Assembly: GCA_035317605.1 (NCBI GenBank)
Contig: DATHGT010000098.1
Location: forward strand, 1-19,497
Length of the DNA: 19,497 bases
From: DATHGT01 sp035317605
GTDB taxonomy: Bacteria > Methylomirabilota > Methylomirabilia > Rokubacteriales > CSP1-6
Direction of reading: 5' to 3'
Shown: piece after piece, positions 1 through 8,083 of the stretch
How positions within the stretch are numbered: the stretch's first letter is position 1
Layout: each line of letters begins with the position of its first letter
Program-made: the position numbers and the translations under genes
Notes under the pieces: generated by a model
The model's input: the letters and a program-made list of their open reading frames with translations, nothing else
Told to the model about the DNA's origin: nothing
The model's database searches: none

Positions 1-185
1 TCATCACCGAGACCGTCTTCGCCTGGCCGGGCGTGGCCACCCTCACCGTGGATTCGATTCGCAACCAGGACTTTCCGGTCGTCCAGTGCGCGGTGGTCCT
101 TTTGGCCCTGATCATCGTGGCCGTCAACTTCGTGGTGGACATGATCGTGGGGCTCATCGATCCGCGCATCCGGGTCGGCGCGTGA
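1..185 (+). CDS. DppB-like ABC transporter permease, C-terminal end (5' truncated by window)
   Basis: The first 60 codons visible, in the frame starting at base 3, end in TGA at 183-185. They match the conserved tail of the inner-membrane permeases of the DppB/OppB family: the ETVFAWPGV stretch, the F-P-V-V-Q motif, a final hydrophobic helix and the closing D-P-R-I-R. In that family this subunit pairs with a DppC-type permease to form the membrane channel for dipeptides, oligopeptides, nickel or related solutes. The stop codon overlaps the GTG start of the next gene by four bases (GTGA), which points to translational coupling. The substrate cannot be read from this fragment. Confidence 0.9.
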   Translation, partial: ITETVFAWPGVATLTVDSIRNQDFPVVQCAVVLLALIIVAVNFVVDMIVGLIDPRIRVGA

Positions 186-1087
186 GCACGGTGAGCGCGA
201 ACGAGCTGGTGCTGGCGCGTGACGACGACGCGCCGGCGGCGGGTCGATTGCGGCGACGGCTCTGGCGGCTCAAGTGGGGCGTGGTGGCTGCCGCCTTCCT
301 GCTCGTGATCATCGGGAGCGCGCTGGCCGCTCCTTTCATCGCTCCCCACAGTCCGGTGGAGGTGGACGTCCGGCACCGGCTGGCCCCGCCGGCCTGGATG
401 GACGGCGGTTCCGCCGACCATCTGCTCGGCACCGACCAGATCGGCCGCGACCTGTTGTCGCGCATGATCTACGGCGGTCAAGTGCCTCTGCTGATCGGGG
501 TGGCGGCCGTGCTGATATCCTCCACGATCGGCGTCCTCCTGGGGCTGGGGGCAGGCTATTTCGACCGACGCGTCGACTGGATCATCATGACGCTGATCAA
601 CGTCATGCTGACGTTCCCGTTCGTGCTGCTGGCCCTGGCGGTGATCGCGGTCCTCGGCCCGAGCCTGGTGAACGCGGTGATCGTGCTGGGGGTGACCGAC
701 TGGCCCCTGTACGCGCGCGTCATCCGGGTCGAGACGCTGGCCCTTCGCGAGCGCGATTTCATCACCGCCGGCCGCGCGCTCGGGATGAGCCACGTGCGCA
801 TGATCTTCCGCCAGATCCTGCCGAACCTGGTCTCGGTCATCATCGTGATCGCCACGCTGCAGGTCGCGCGCATGATCATCCTCGAGTCGTTCCTGTCGTT
901 CCTCGGGCTCGGCGTGCAGCCCCCGACGCCCGATTGGGGCAACATGCTCGGCGAGGGCCGCGTCTACATGCTGAACGCGTGGTGGATCGCCGCGTTTCCC
1001 GGGCTGGCCATCTTCGTCACCACGCTGGTGATCAACCTGATGGGCAACGCGCTCCGCGACTGGCTCGACCCGCACATGAAGCTCTGA
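182..1087 (+). CDS. DppC-like ABC transporter permease
   Basis: This 301-residue protein has the usual length and layout of DppC/OppC permeases. A cytoplasmic N-terminus is followed by a first membrane helix at about residues 33-51 and a short periplasmic segment carrying HLLGTDQIGRDLLSRMIYGG-type residues (80-99). A multi-helix BPD_transp_1 core follows, with the EAA loop at about 184-215 (ARVIRVETL, then AGRALGMS) that docks on the ATPase. The GTG at 182 overlaps the upstream stop; a longer reading from 86 would run through the upstream permease gene and is rejected. A GTG at 191 is a possible alternative start. It is coupled to the DppB-like gene and followed 25 bp later by an M81 peptidase. 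No ATPase or binding protein is adjacent inside the window. Confidence 0.93.
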   Translation: MSTVSANELVLARDDDAPAAGRLRRRLWRLKWGVVAAAFLLVIIGSALAAPFIAPHSPVEVDVRHRLAPPAWMDGGSADHLLGTDQIGRDLLSRMIYGGQVPLLIGVAAVLISSTIGVLLGLGAGYFDRRVDWIIMTLINVMLTFPFVLLALAVIAVLGPSLVNAVIVLGVTDWPLYARVIRVETLALRERDFITAGRALGMSHVRMIFRQILPNLVSVIIVIATLQVARMIILESFLSFLGLGVQPPTPDWGNMLGEGRVYMLNAWWIAAFPGLAIFVTTLVINLMGNALRDWLDPHMKL

Positions 1088-1112
1088 CCCTCGTGCGACT
1101 GGAGAAACCCGC

Positions 1113-2624
1113 GTGAGACTGTTCCTGGCCATGATGTCGCACGAGACCAACACGTTCAGCAACGTCCGCACCGACCGCGCCCAGTTCGAGGCCCGCGATC
1201 TCCGCTACGGCGGCGAGATCGTCGAGACCTTCCGCGGCACCGGCACCTGTCTGGGCGGCATGATCGAAGCGGCCGAGCGCCTCGGCGCCACGCTGGTGCC
1301 GTCGGTCGCGGCTGCGGCGTCGCCGGCCGGCAAGGTCACCAGCGACATCTACGCTCACGTGAAGGAGCGCATGCTGGCCGATCTTCGCGCGGCGGGCCAA
1401 CTCGACGGCGTGCTGCTCGATCTCCACGGAGCGATGGTGCCCGAGGGCATCGACGACGGCGAAGGCGACATCATCAGCGCCGTCCGCGCGGTGGTCGGCC
1501 CCGACGTCCCCATCGCGGTGACGCTCGACTTTCACGGCAACCTCGGCGTCGCCATGGTGCGCGACGCCGACCTGCTCCACGGCTACAAGACCTACCCGCA
1601 CATCGACATGGCCGAGCGCGGCGTCGAAGCGACCGAGCGCCTCGCGCAGGTCATCCGACGGCGCATCAAGCCCACCGCCGCCTGGCGCAAGCCGCCGCTT
1701 CTTCCGCCCCTCGGCAGCCAGTGGACCACGCGCGGCCCCATGCGCCGTCTCTACGACCTCGCCGACGAGATGGAGAAGGATCCCAAGGTCATCTCCGTCT
1801 CGGTCTTCGCCGGCTTCCCGCACGCCGACATCCCCGACGCGGGACTCGGCATCTACGTCGTCACCGACGATGATCAGGCCCTGGCCGATCGCCTCGCGCG
1901 CCAGCTCGCGCAGGTCGCGTGGGATCATCGCCACGAGTTCGTCCACACCGCGCTGCCCGTTGCCGAAGCCGTCGCGCGCGCGCGTGCCGCCGAGGGGAGA
2001 CCCATCGTGCTGGCCGACATGGCCGACAACACCGGCGGCGGCGCCGCCGGCGACGGCACCGAGATCCTGCGCGAGATCCTCCGCGTCGGCGCCCGCTCCT
2101 GCGTGGTCGCCTGCCTCTGGGATCCAGCGGCAGTCCAGGAATGCGTTCGCGCCGGAGTCGGCAACCGCGTCACGCTGAACGTCGGTGGCAAGGTCGACGA
2201 CCGCCACGGCGCGCCGCTTCGCGTGACCGGCACCGTCCGCACCCTCTCCGACGGCCGCTTCATGCACCGCGGCCCCATGATGCGCGGCCTCCCCGGCCGC
2301 CTCGGCACCACCGCCGTGCTGGACGTCGACGACGTGAAGGTGATCCTGATCTCCAACCGCTGGCAGACCCTCGACCCGGAAATGATCCGCTTCGTCGGCC
2401 TCGATCCGTCAGCCGAGAAGATCCTGGTCGTGAAGTCGACGATCCACTACCGCGCCGCCTTCGAACCCATCGCCAAGGAGATCATCGAAGTCGACGCCCC
2501 CGGCCTCTCGTCCTCCAACTTGGCGCGCTTCACCTTCAAGCGCATCCGCCGCCCGATCTTCCCCCTCGACCCCGACACGGGCTACGATCCGGAAGAGGCG
2601 GCACCCCACCCTGAACTGGCGTAG
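1113..2624 (+). CDS. M81 family metallopeptidase (MlrC-like)
   Basis: This 503-residue protein belongs to the M81 family, whose type member is microcystinase C (MlrC), which cleaves linearised microcystin and short peptides. Metal and active-site positions line up with MlrC at a constant offset of 45: Glu11 in HET, His105 in DLHGAM, Asp139 and His141 in LDFHGN, and His163 in YPHID. The C-terminal MlrC domain starts near residue 299 with ADMADNTGGG and GDGTEIL. The start is GTG at 1113, with GGAGA at 1101-1105 as ribosome binding site. It follows the DppC-like gene by 25 bp, so import and hydrolysis of a peptide-like compound are probably linked. Real substrates of most M81 relatives are unknown and no signal peptide is seen. 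A decayed second copy of this gene lies at 4212-4465. Confidence 0.92.
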   Translation: MRLFLAMMSHETNTFSNVRTDRAQFEARDLRYGGEIVETFRGTGTCLGGMIEAAERLGATLVPSVAAAASPAGKVTSDIYAHVKERMLADLRAAGQLDGVLLDLHGAMVPEGIDDGEGDIISAVRAVVGPDVPIAVTLDFHGNLGVAMVRDADLLHGYKTYPHIDMAERGVEATERLAQVIRRRIKPTAAWRKPPLLPPLGSQWTTRGPMRRLYDLADEMEKDPKVISVSVFAGFPHADIPDAGLGIYVVTDDDQALADRLARQLAQVAWDHRHEFVHTALPVAEAVARARAAEGRPIVLADMADNTGGGAAGDGTEILREILRVGARSCVVACLWDPAAVQECVRAGVGNRVTLNVGGKVDDRHGAPLRVTGTVRTLSDGRFMHRGPMMRGLPGRLGTTAVLDVDDVKVILISNRWQTLDPEMIRFVGLDPSAEKILVVKSTIHYRAAFEPIAKEIIEVDAPGLSSSNLARFTFKRIRRPIFPLDPDTGYDPEEAAPHPELA

Positions 2625-2710
2625 TCTCGAACCAGCACACAGCCGCGCTGCGAACAATACGAGTTCATCGACACAGGCGACGATCGGCAACGGACTCCAG
2701 GAGGTCCCCT

Positions 2711-4111
2711 ATGACTCACGGGCTGCCTAACCTCCACGCACTTGACGCAGCCTATCAACCGTTTCCGCCCTTAAAGGAATGGCTGGCGCGTACAACGGTT
2801 GACGAAACCCGATGGAACCGCTATCTCAACGCCCTCAACGACCTTACGCGACGCCTTGACGCGGGCGTCAGCCGCCGCGCATATGAGATTGTGAAGCGGG
2901 CGGCGGCCATCGATACCGGCGCAATCGAAGGTTTGTATGAGGTTGATCGCGGGTTCACCTTCACGGTGGCCATGGAAGCCGCCCTGTGGGAGTCGAAGCT
3001 GGCAGAGAAGGGTGAACATGTTCGGCCCCTGTTCGAAGCACAGCTCCATGCTTACGACTACATCTTGGATCTCGCGACGCGAGCCGAACCTCTGTCAGAG
3101 GCGGCGATCCGCGCGTTGCACGAGGAGGTGTGTCGCGCACAGGCCACGTATCGGGTGATCACGGCGATCGGCCCCCAAGAGCATCCACTCCCCAAAGGCT
3201 CATACAAGTCATTGCCGAATCATGTGCGGACGCGACACGACACTGATCATGCCTACGCTCCGGTAGACGTCACGCCCGCAGAAATGGCGCGTCTCGTACG
3301 AGAGCTTCGAAGCGAACCATTTCTCGCGGCCCATCCCATCCTCCAGGCCGCATATGCCCATTACGCCATTGTGGTTATCCATCCGTTCGCCGACGGGAAC
3401 GGTCGTGTCGCGAGGGCACTGGCGTCGGCCTTTACTTACCGTGCCATGTCGATGCCGATCGTTGTCTTGAGCGAGCACAAGAACCCATATCTTGATTCGC
3501 TGGAGGCGGCCGATCAGGGTAACTACCAGGCTTTCGCGGGTTTCATGCAGGATCGTTCACTTGAGACGATGAAATTGGTCGAAGAAAGTTTGCGGTCTGC
3601 CTCGTCGCCATCCGCGGAGGACACGCTCGCTGCCATACAGCGGCTCTACGTTACTCGTGGCGGATACACTCATGAGCAAGTCGATACAGCGGGACGAAGT
3701 CTCGTCAATTTGTTCTCGGAGGAGGTGAAGCGGATCTCCCCACGTTTTCTGGTGGCGCCGATCGCCGGATCTGTACAGGTCCTGGGACTCCCTTCGCAAG
3801 AGCCCTCGCTCCACAACTACCGCATGCCACTTCAAGGAACTGCCGCCGTAACTATCAATATGACTACCCCGCCTCCGGCGAATGCTGGCATTCAAAGACA
3901 GTACTGGCTTGAAGTGCCCAAGGATGCGGCGGGCAGCGATGACCTTGTTCTAACCGACGCAAGACACGACCCGTTCACGGCCAGAATGGATGAGCTCGTA
4001 CCGACGCTTGCTGGAGTCCTTCAGATACGGATGGGGATGTTCGCGGAGCGTGTGCTTCGGGACATGCAAGCCGAGCTATTGGAACAGGCTCAGAAAAAGC
4101 TTCGAGGGTGA
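2711..4111 (+). CDS. Fic domain protein (probable AMPylase, class II)
   Basis: This 466-residue protein contains the Fic core motif HPFADGNGRVAR at residues 224-235 (catalytic His224, Asp228, Asn230, Arg232), so it probably transfers AMP or another nucleotide group to a target protein. An N-terminal DTGAIEG (68-74) fits the (S/T)xxxE(G/N) autoinhibitory motif of class II Fic proteins, with Glu73 as the inhibitory residue. Residues from about 300 to 466 form a C-terminal region I do not recognise. An excellent AGGAGG (2699-2704) lies six bases before ATG. The gene uses many A/T third positions and looks foreign beside the GC-saturated neighbours. It sits between the intact M81 gene and a remnant of a second M81 gene. 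No antitoxin-like small gene is adjacent; inhibition appears to be built in. Confidence 0.92.
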   Translation: MTHGLPNLHALDAAYQPFPPLKEWLARTTVDETRWNRYLNALNDLTRRLDAGVSRRAYEIVKRAAAIDTGAIEGLYEVDRGFTFTVAMEAALWESKLAEKGEHVRPLFEAQLHAYDYILDLATRAEPLSEAAIRALHEEVCRAQATYRVITAIGPQEHPLPKGSYKSLPNHVRTRHDTDHAYAPVDVTPAEMARLVRELRSEPFLAAHPILQAAYAHYAIVVIHPFADGNGRVARALASAFTYRAMSMPIVVLSEHKNPYLDSLEAADQGNYQAFAGFMQDRSLETMKLVEESLRSASSPSAEDTLAAIQRLYVTRGGYTHEQVDTAGRSLVNLFSEEVKRISPRFLVAPIAGSVQVLGLPSQEPSLHNYRMPLQGTAAVTINMTTPPPANAGIQRQYWLEVPKDAAGSDDLVLTDARHDPFTARMDELVPTLAGVLQIRMGMFAERVLRDMQAELLEQAQKKLRG

Positions 4112-4176
4112 AGCCTCTTCTTTCCCTGCGTTAGAGGCAATCCGGTTACTTACCCTTTCGGCCCGAGGAGCTCCGG

Positions 4177-4214
4177 CCCTGATTGAGCGGGCCAGGTAGG
4201 TTCTCCTTCGGGAC
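4177..4214 (-). pseudogene. Fragment of an acyl-CoA dehydrogenase gene
   Basis: Thirty-four of 38 bases match 9071-9108 inside the acyl-CoA dehydrogenase gene of this window, in the same orientation, including two runs of 14 identical bases. On the minus strand it encodes VVPKEN, then L-P-G-P-L-N-Q-G, matching residues 227-239 of that enzyme. Nothing more of the gene is recognisable on either side. At 4212-4214 the fragment meets the M81 remnant through a shared GAC. The preceding 65 bp (4112-4176), after the Fic stop codon, hold nothing I can identify. It is too short to be functional. Confidence 0.7.
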
Positions 4215-4465
4215 GACGATCAGGCCCTCGTCGATCGCCTCGCGCGTCAGCTCGCGCAGGTCGCGTGGGAACACCGCCACGAGTTCGTCCACACCGCGCT
4301 GCCCGTTGCGGAAGCGGTTGCGCGTGCGCGCGCCGCCGAGGGGCGGCCCACCGTGCTGGCCGACATGGCCGATAACACCGGCGGCGGCGCTACCGCGCCG
4401 CCTTCGAGCCCATCGCCAAGGAAATCATCGAAGTCGACCCCGACACGACCTACGAGCCGGAGTGA
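4212..4465 (+). pseudogene. Remnant of a second M81 (mlrC-like) gene with two internal deletions
   Basis: Three blocks align without gaps to the intact M81 gene: 4212-4390 to 1866-2044, 4390-4438 to 2447-2495, and 4439-4462 to 2571-2594. The first junction removes 403 bases and breaks the reading frame after ADMADNTGGG. The second removes 75 bases between two TCGAC copies, a typical microhomology deletion. The last block reaches its own stop (TGA 4463-4465), shortly after codons for DPDTTYEPE. Most differences from the intact gene are third-position changes, so the copy diverged as a functional gene before being broken. It ends 9 bp from the stop codon of the convergent protease gene. Confidence 0.88.
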
Positions 4466-4474
4466 CCTGATGCC

Positions 4475-7400
4475 TCAGGGGCGGACGAGCCAGGCGCCGT
4501 CGAACGGGCGCCAGACGGCGATGTTGGCCGCGTGGTCACCGTCGAAGTCGCCGGGCGTCGCCAGATCCAGCGGCGATCCCCAGGGCTGCTCCAGGAAGCC
4601 GAGCGTCGACCGCAGGAGGAACCAGGTGCCGGTGGTGGTCCGGCGGACCGCGAGGTCGGCCTTGCCGTCGCCGTCGTAGTCGGCGGGCACGGGGACGTCG
4701 TTGGTGCCGAGGGCGGCGGGAGCGCCGAAGGGCACGATGCGGAACCCCGTGGCCGTGCCGAAGATCAACCACTCACCGCTGGCCTTGCGGAAGACGGCGA
4801 GGTCGGCCTTGCCGTCACCGTCGTAGTCGGCGGGCACGGGCGTATCGCCGAGCCCGAGCACGGCCGGCGCCCCGAAGAGGAGGGTGCTGAACCCCGTGGT
4901 GCTACCGAAGACGAACCACTCTCCGGTGGCCTTTCGGTAGACGGCCACATCCGTCGCGTGGTCGCCGTCATAGTCAGCAGCCACCGGTGTGTCGCCCAGG
5001 CCGGACGCTGCCGGAGCGCCGAAGAGGAGCGTGCGGAATCCGCTGGTGCTCCCGAAGATGAGCCACTCCCCGGTGGCGAATCGGTAGATGGCGAGATCAG
5101 CCTTCCCGTCGCCGTCGTAGTCGCCGGGCACGGGGAAGTCGCCGAGTCCCGAAGCCGCCGGGGCACCGAAGACAAGGGTTTTAAAGCCGCTGGTCGTGCC
5201 GAACACGAACCACTGCCCCGTCGACGGCCGGTAGACGGCGAAGTCCGTCTTGCCGTCACCGTCGTAATCGGCCGGAACCGGGATATCGCCGGGAGCGCCG
5301 AACTGCACGGGCTGGATGAGGGCGATGGCGCCGGTGTCCGCCGCGCGAGTGTTGTTCAGCTCGTTGGCTTCGACGACCTCCCCGAGGTCGTCCACGATCG
5401 CCCCGAAGAAATAGGTCCCCGCGCTCAACGCGGCGGGCACGCCGATCGGCCCGGTGCAGTTGAACGTCGCCCCCGCGTTCAGTCCGCTGAGGACGGGACA
5501 GATGAACCCCGAGAACGTGTCGGCCGTGGTGATCGTGGCGTCGGTGGAGTAGTAGAACGCGATCCGGAAGCCGCCGGCGTTCACGGTGCCCTGATTGGCT
5601 ATCGTGACGGAGACGCCGATCGTCCCGCCGATGACCCCGGTCGTCGGCGCGTTGAGCGCGGTCACTACCAGATCGGGCGCGCCCGCGGCGGTCGTGCTGA
5701 CGCCCTGCATGTAGGAGCCCAATTGGCTCAGCCCCTGCCCGTCCGAGACCGTGACCTGCATCGTGCAGTTCTGCGGGTTGCCCGTCGCGTTGGCGGGCGC
5801 CGCCCACATAGGAGTCTGCGCGGTCGCGTTGCTGAAGGTCCCGTTGGAGGGCAGGGCGGGACACGACGCCGTCCACTGGTAGGTCAGCGCGTGGCCGTGC
5901 GAGTCCGCCGCGGTCACGCTCAGATTCGCCGTGGCCCCCGAGGGCACCGGGTTCGGGGTGCCGGTGGGACCGGTCGTGATCGTCAGCGTGTGCGTCCCGT
6001 AGAGCGCGGTCAGGCTATGGGCGGTGTCCATGGTGACCTGCACCGTAGGGCTCGGAGCCAGGTCCACCCCGTCGCGCTGCCATTTCTGGAACGCCTCGCC
6101 ACCGGCCGTGGCCGGCGCGGTCAGCGTCACCACCGTGGACTTGTCGTACAGGCGACTGAAGGCGGTCGTCCCGTCGCCCAGCCCTCGCTTGTCCGCGGGA
6201 CTGACGGTGATGGCCACGCCGGCCGCCGGATTCAGCGAATTGACCGTGAGCAGGCGCGTGGCGCCGACGGCGGCCAGCGCGTCCGCGCGTCCGAAGCCGA
6301 ACGTGAAGTCGAACCCCGCCAGTCCCAGATCGACCGCGTTCGCGGTGATGAGGTCGCGCAGTTGCTGGCTCGTCAGCCCCGGGTTCCGCTCGATCAGCAG
6401 CGCGGCGATGGCCGCGACGTGCGGCGCCGCCGCGGAGGTGCCGCAGAACGGATTGGAGAAGAACCCGGCCGCGCCCACCTCGGTGGCCACGCAGTCGATG
6501 CCGCTGATGTTGGGGACCATCCGGCTCTCCGCCGCCGGAAAGCTGATCGACCCGGGGCCCCGCGAGCTGTACGCCTCGATCGTGGTCGGGGCACTCGCCG
6601 GGATGGCCGCGACCGACAGCACCTCGTTGACCGCGGCGTGGCCGATGACGCTGTCGGCCGAGGTCACGTACTGAAAGCCGCCCGACGACCCGATGCCGCA
6701 CCGCTCGTACACGAAGTAGTCGAGGGTCAGCGAGGCGGCCGGCGTGACCAGGCTCCGTTCCGCCACCGCGATGAAGACGTTCTGGGACGCGCCGCTGGTG
6801 TTCGTGTAGTCCAGCAGCTCGTAGGCGTTCTGGGTGCCGCTCTGCGTGGTGTCGCTCTTGGCCAGCACGGCCAGGGTCGCCGACTGGGCGAGGAAGAGGT
6901 CGAAGTTGTCGGCCGACGTCCCGTTGGCGTTGTTCCACTGCAGGACGACCTGGACGTTGCAGTCGTTGGGGAGCACGAAGGTATTGCCGATGTCGGGACT
7001 CCCCGCCGGACCGAAATCGTGGACGGCGGGATAGGTCGCGTTGGGAAAGTTCTGCCCGGTGAGGCGGTTGTAGCTCGCGCGATAGTGCTTTCGGGCCTCG
7101 TTGCCGGCCGCGGTGACGTACAGCTTGCCGCCGGTGGCGAAGTTGCGCGCGGCCTGCGCGATCATTCCGTCCTCGAACTTGGACTCGTCGAGAAACAGGA
7201 TGTCGTCCACGATCACTCGGGCGCCGGCCGCGGTGAGGGCGTTGATGCCGAGCACCATGTCGGCGCTCGTGTCCGGGCCGTAGTAGGCAAGACCGGACCC
7301 CGGCGCGAGATCGTGAACGATCTCGAGCATCGCCGTGCCCTCGTCGCCGCCGGCATTCTTCAGCACGTTGACGTTCGACGGAAGATCGCCGGTCAGGACC

Positions 7401-8053
7401 GGAATCACGAGGTGGTCGACGCCGTCCGACATGACGCCGACCGTCACGCCCTGGCCCGAGACACCGAAGGTGGTGCGCGCGGCGTCGGCCTTCAGGATGC
7501 TGTCGCCCGCGGTGAGCTGGGAGCCGACCTTCGGGGCCGGATAGCCCGGCGGCTTCACCTCGACGACGAAGGGCAGTGCGGCCACCGCGTCGACCAAGTT
7601 CGAGGGCAGCCAACCCTGGACGAGACGGAAGCCCGGCAGGGTCAGCTCCACCCGGAGGCCGAGGGAGGCGAGCTGGGCCACATGCCCGGGATCGAAAGCG
7701 GCCAGGATCACGTAGACCTGGATCTCGGCGGCGGCGTTCACGCGGACGGCCCCCGTCGAGAGCGCCGTCAGCGACCGGGTACCCGCGTCCGCGACGTGAG
7801 CGCCGATCGCGTCGACGGCATCGCGGATCGCGGAGGAGACCTTCTCGCCGGCGGGGGTGAGCGACGGCTTCGCCGGGAAGGCATCCGCCCCGGTGAAGCC
7901 CTGCTCGCACACGTCGATGGGACGGCTGCCCGGGCACGACTGGGCGGAGACGGCGGCGGGCCAGATGACGGCGGACGCAGGAACGAGTGCGACGGCGACG
8001 AGAAGCAGCGCGAAGACGACGAGACGGTGGCTTGCGTACTTATGATGCCCCAC
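4475..8053 (-). CDS. Secreted S8 (subtilisin-like) protein with CARDB and FG-GAP-type repeats
   Basis: This is a 1192-residue protein if GTG 8053 is the start. AGGGA lies seven bases upstream and the promoter at 8084-8112 places the transcript start near 8077, which makes an in-frame TTG at 8074 unlikely. Order: signal peptide ending VSA at residue 37; prodomain to about 174; S8 domain about 180-598; a divergent InlB-like module about 600-686; an Ig-like region about 687-785; CARDB about 793-909; then six D-x-D-G-D repeats. The S8 Asp210 (SDGVD), Asn318 (AAGN) and Ser540 (GTSAAAPH) are clear, but the His position reads EGT (Glu238). About 220 residues with a beta-rich insert separate Asn318 and Ser540. 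It is probably surface or exported. Whether it cleaves proteins is open. Confidence 0.88.
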   Translation of the reverse strand: MGHHKYASHRLVVFALLLVAVALVPASAVIWPAAVSAQSCPGSRPIDVCEQGFTGADAFPAKPSLTPAGEKVSSAIRDAVDAIGAHVADAGTRSLTALSTGAVRVNAAAEIQVYVILAAFDPGHVAQLASLGLRVELTLPGFRLVQGWLPSNLVDAVAALPFVVEVKPPGYPAPKVGSQLTAGDSILKADAARTTFGVSGQGVTVGVMSDGVDHLVIPVLTGDLPSNVNVLKNAGGDEGTAMLEIVHDLAPGSGLAYYGPDTSADMVLGINALTAAGARVIVDDILFLDESKFEDGMIAQAARNFATGGKLYVTAAGNEARKHYRASYNRLTGQNFPNATYPAVHDFGPAGSPDIGNTFVLPNDCNVQVVLQWNNANGTSADNFDLFLAQSATLAVLAKSDTTQSGTQNAYELLDYTNTSGASQNVFIAVAERSLVTPAASLTLDYFVYERCGIGSSGGFQYVTSADSVIGHAAVNEVLSVAAIPASAPTTIEAYSSRGPGSISFPAAESRMVPNISGIDCVATEVGAAGFFSNPFCGTSAAAPHVAAIAALLIERNPGLTSQQLRDLITANAVDLGLAGFDFTFGFGRADALAAVGATRLLTVNSLNPAAGVAITVSPADKRGLGDGTTAFSRLYDKSTVVTLTAPATAGGEAFQKWQRDGVDLAPSPTVQVTMDTAHSLTALYGTHTLTITTGPTGTPNPVPSGATANLSVTAADSHGHALTYQWTASCPALPSNGTFSNATAQTPMWAAPANATGNPQNCTMQVTVSDGQGLSQLGSYMQGVSTTAAGAPDLVVTALNAPTTGVIGGTIGVSVTIANQGTVNAGGFRIAFYYSTDATITTADTFSGFICPVLSGLNAGATFNCTGPIGVPAALSAGTYFFGAIVDDLGEVVEANELNNTRAADTGAIALIQPVQFGAPGDIPVPADYDGDGKTDFAVYRPSTGQWFVFGTTSGFKTLVFGAPAASGLGDFPVPGDYDGDGKADLAIYRFATGEWLIFGSTSGFRTLLFGAPAASGLGDTPVAADYDGDHATDVAVYRKATGEWFVFGSTTGFSTLLFGAPAVLGLGDTPVPADYDGDGKADLAVFRKASGEWLIFGTATGFRIVPFGAPAALGTNDVPVPADYDGDGKADLAVRRTTTGTWFLLRSTLGFLEQPWGSPLDLATPGDFDGDHAANIAVWRPFDGAWLVRP
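4478..5302 (-). repeat. Tandem 147-bp coding repeats (FG-GAP/VCBS-like, six units)
   Basis: The C-terminal quarter of the S8 protein is built from repeats with a strict 49-residue (147-bp) period. D-Y-D-G-D motifs start at residues 929, 978, 1027, 1076 and 1125, and a shorter last unit carries D-F-D-G-D at 1169. Each unit has the order D-Y-D-G-D-G-K-x-D, then A-V-Y-R, then G-E-W-x-x-F-G, then F-G-A-P. The D-x-D-G-D-G loops are calcium-binding in FG-GAP/VCBS beta-propellers, so the region may form a propeller or calcium-stiffened stalk. The high similarity between units suggests recent internal duplication, and copy number could vary between strains. Confidence 0.88.
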
Positions 8054-8083
8054 GAGCCGTTCCCTGCCAATCAAACTGGGTGG

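Noticed and set aside
86..181. Longer N-terminus for the DppC-like permease
   Set aside because: These codons overlap the real DppB-like C-terminus in another frame; GTG 182 gives the usual family length.
1032..2267. 411-codon minus-strand frame opposite the M81 gene
   Set aside because: The + strand has conserved M81 motifs; the antisense text has no recognisable domain.
4183..4470. Small open frame (95 codons) after the Fic gene, possibly an antitoxin
   Set aside because: Its sequence is a wrong-frame reading of the ACAD and M81 fragments, so it is not a Fic antitoxin.
4478..5302. Regular direct repeats considered as a CRISPR array
   Set aside because: The period is 147 bp, in frame, and the units encode D-x-D-G-D repeats of one protein.
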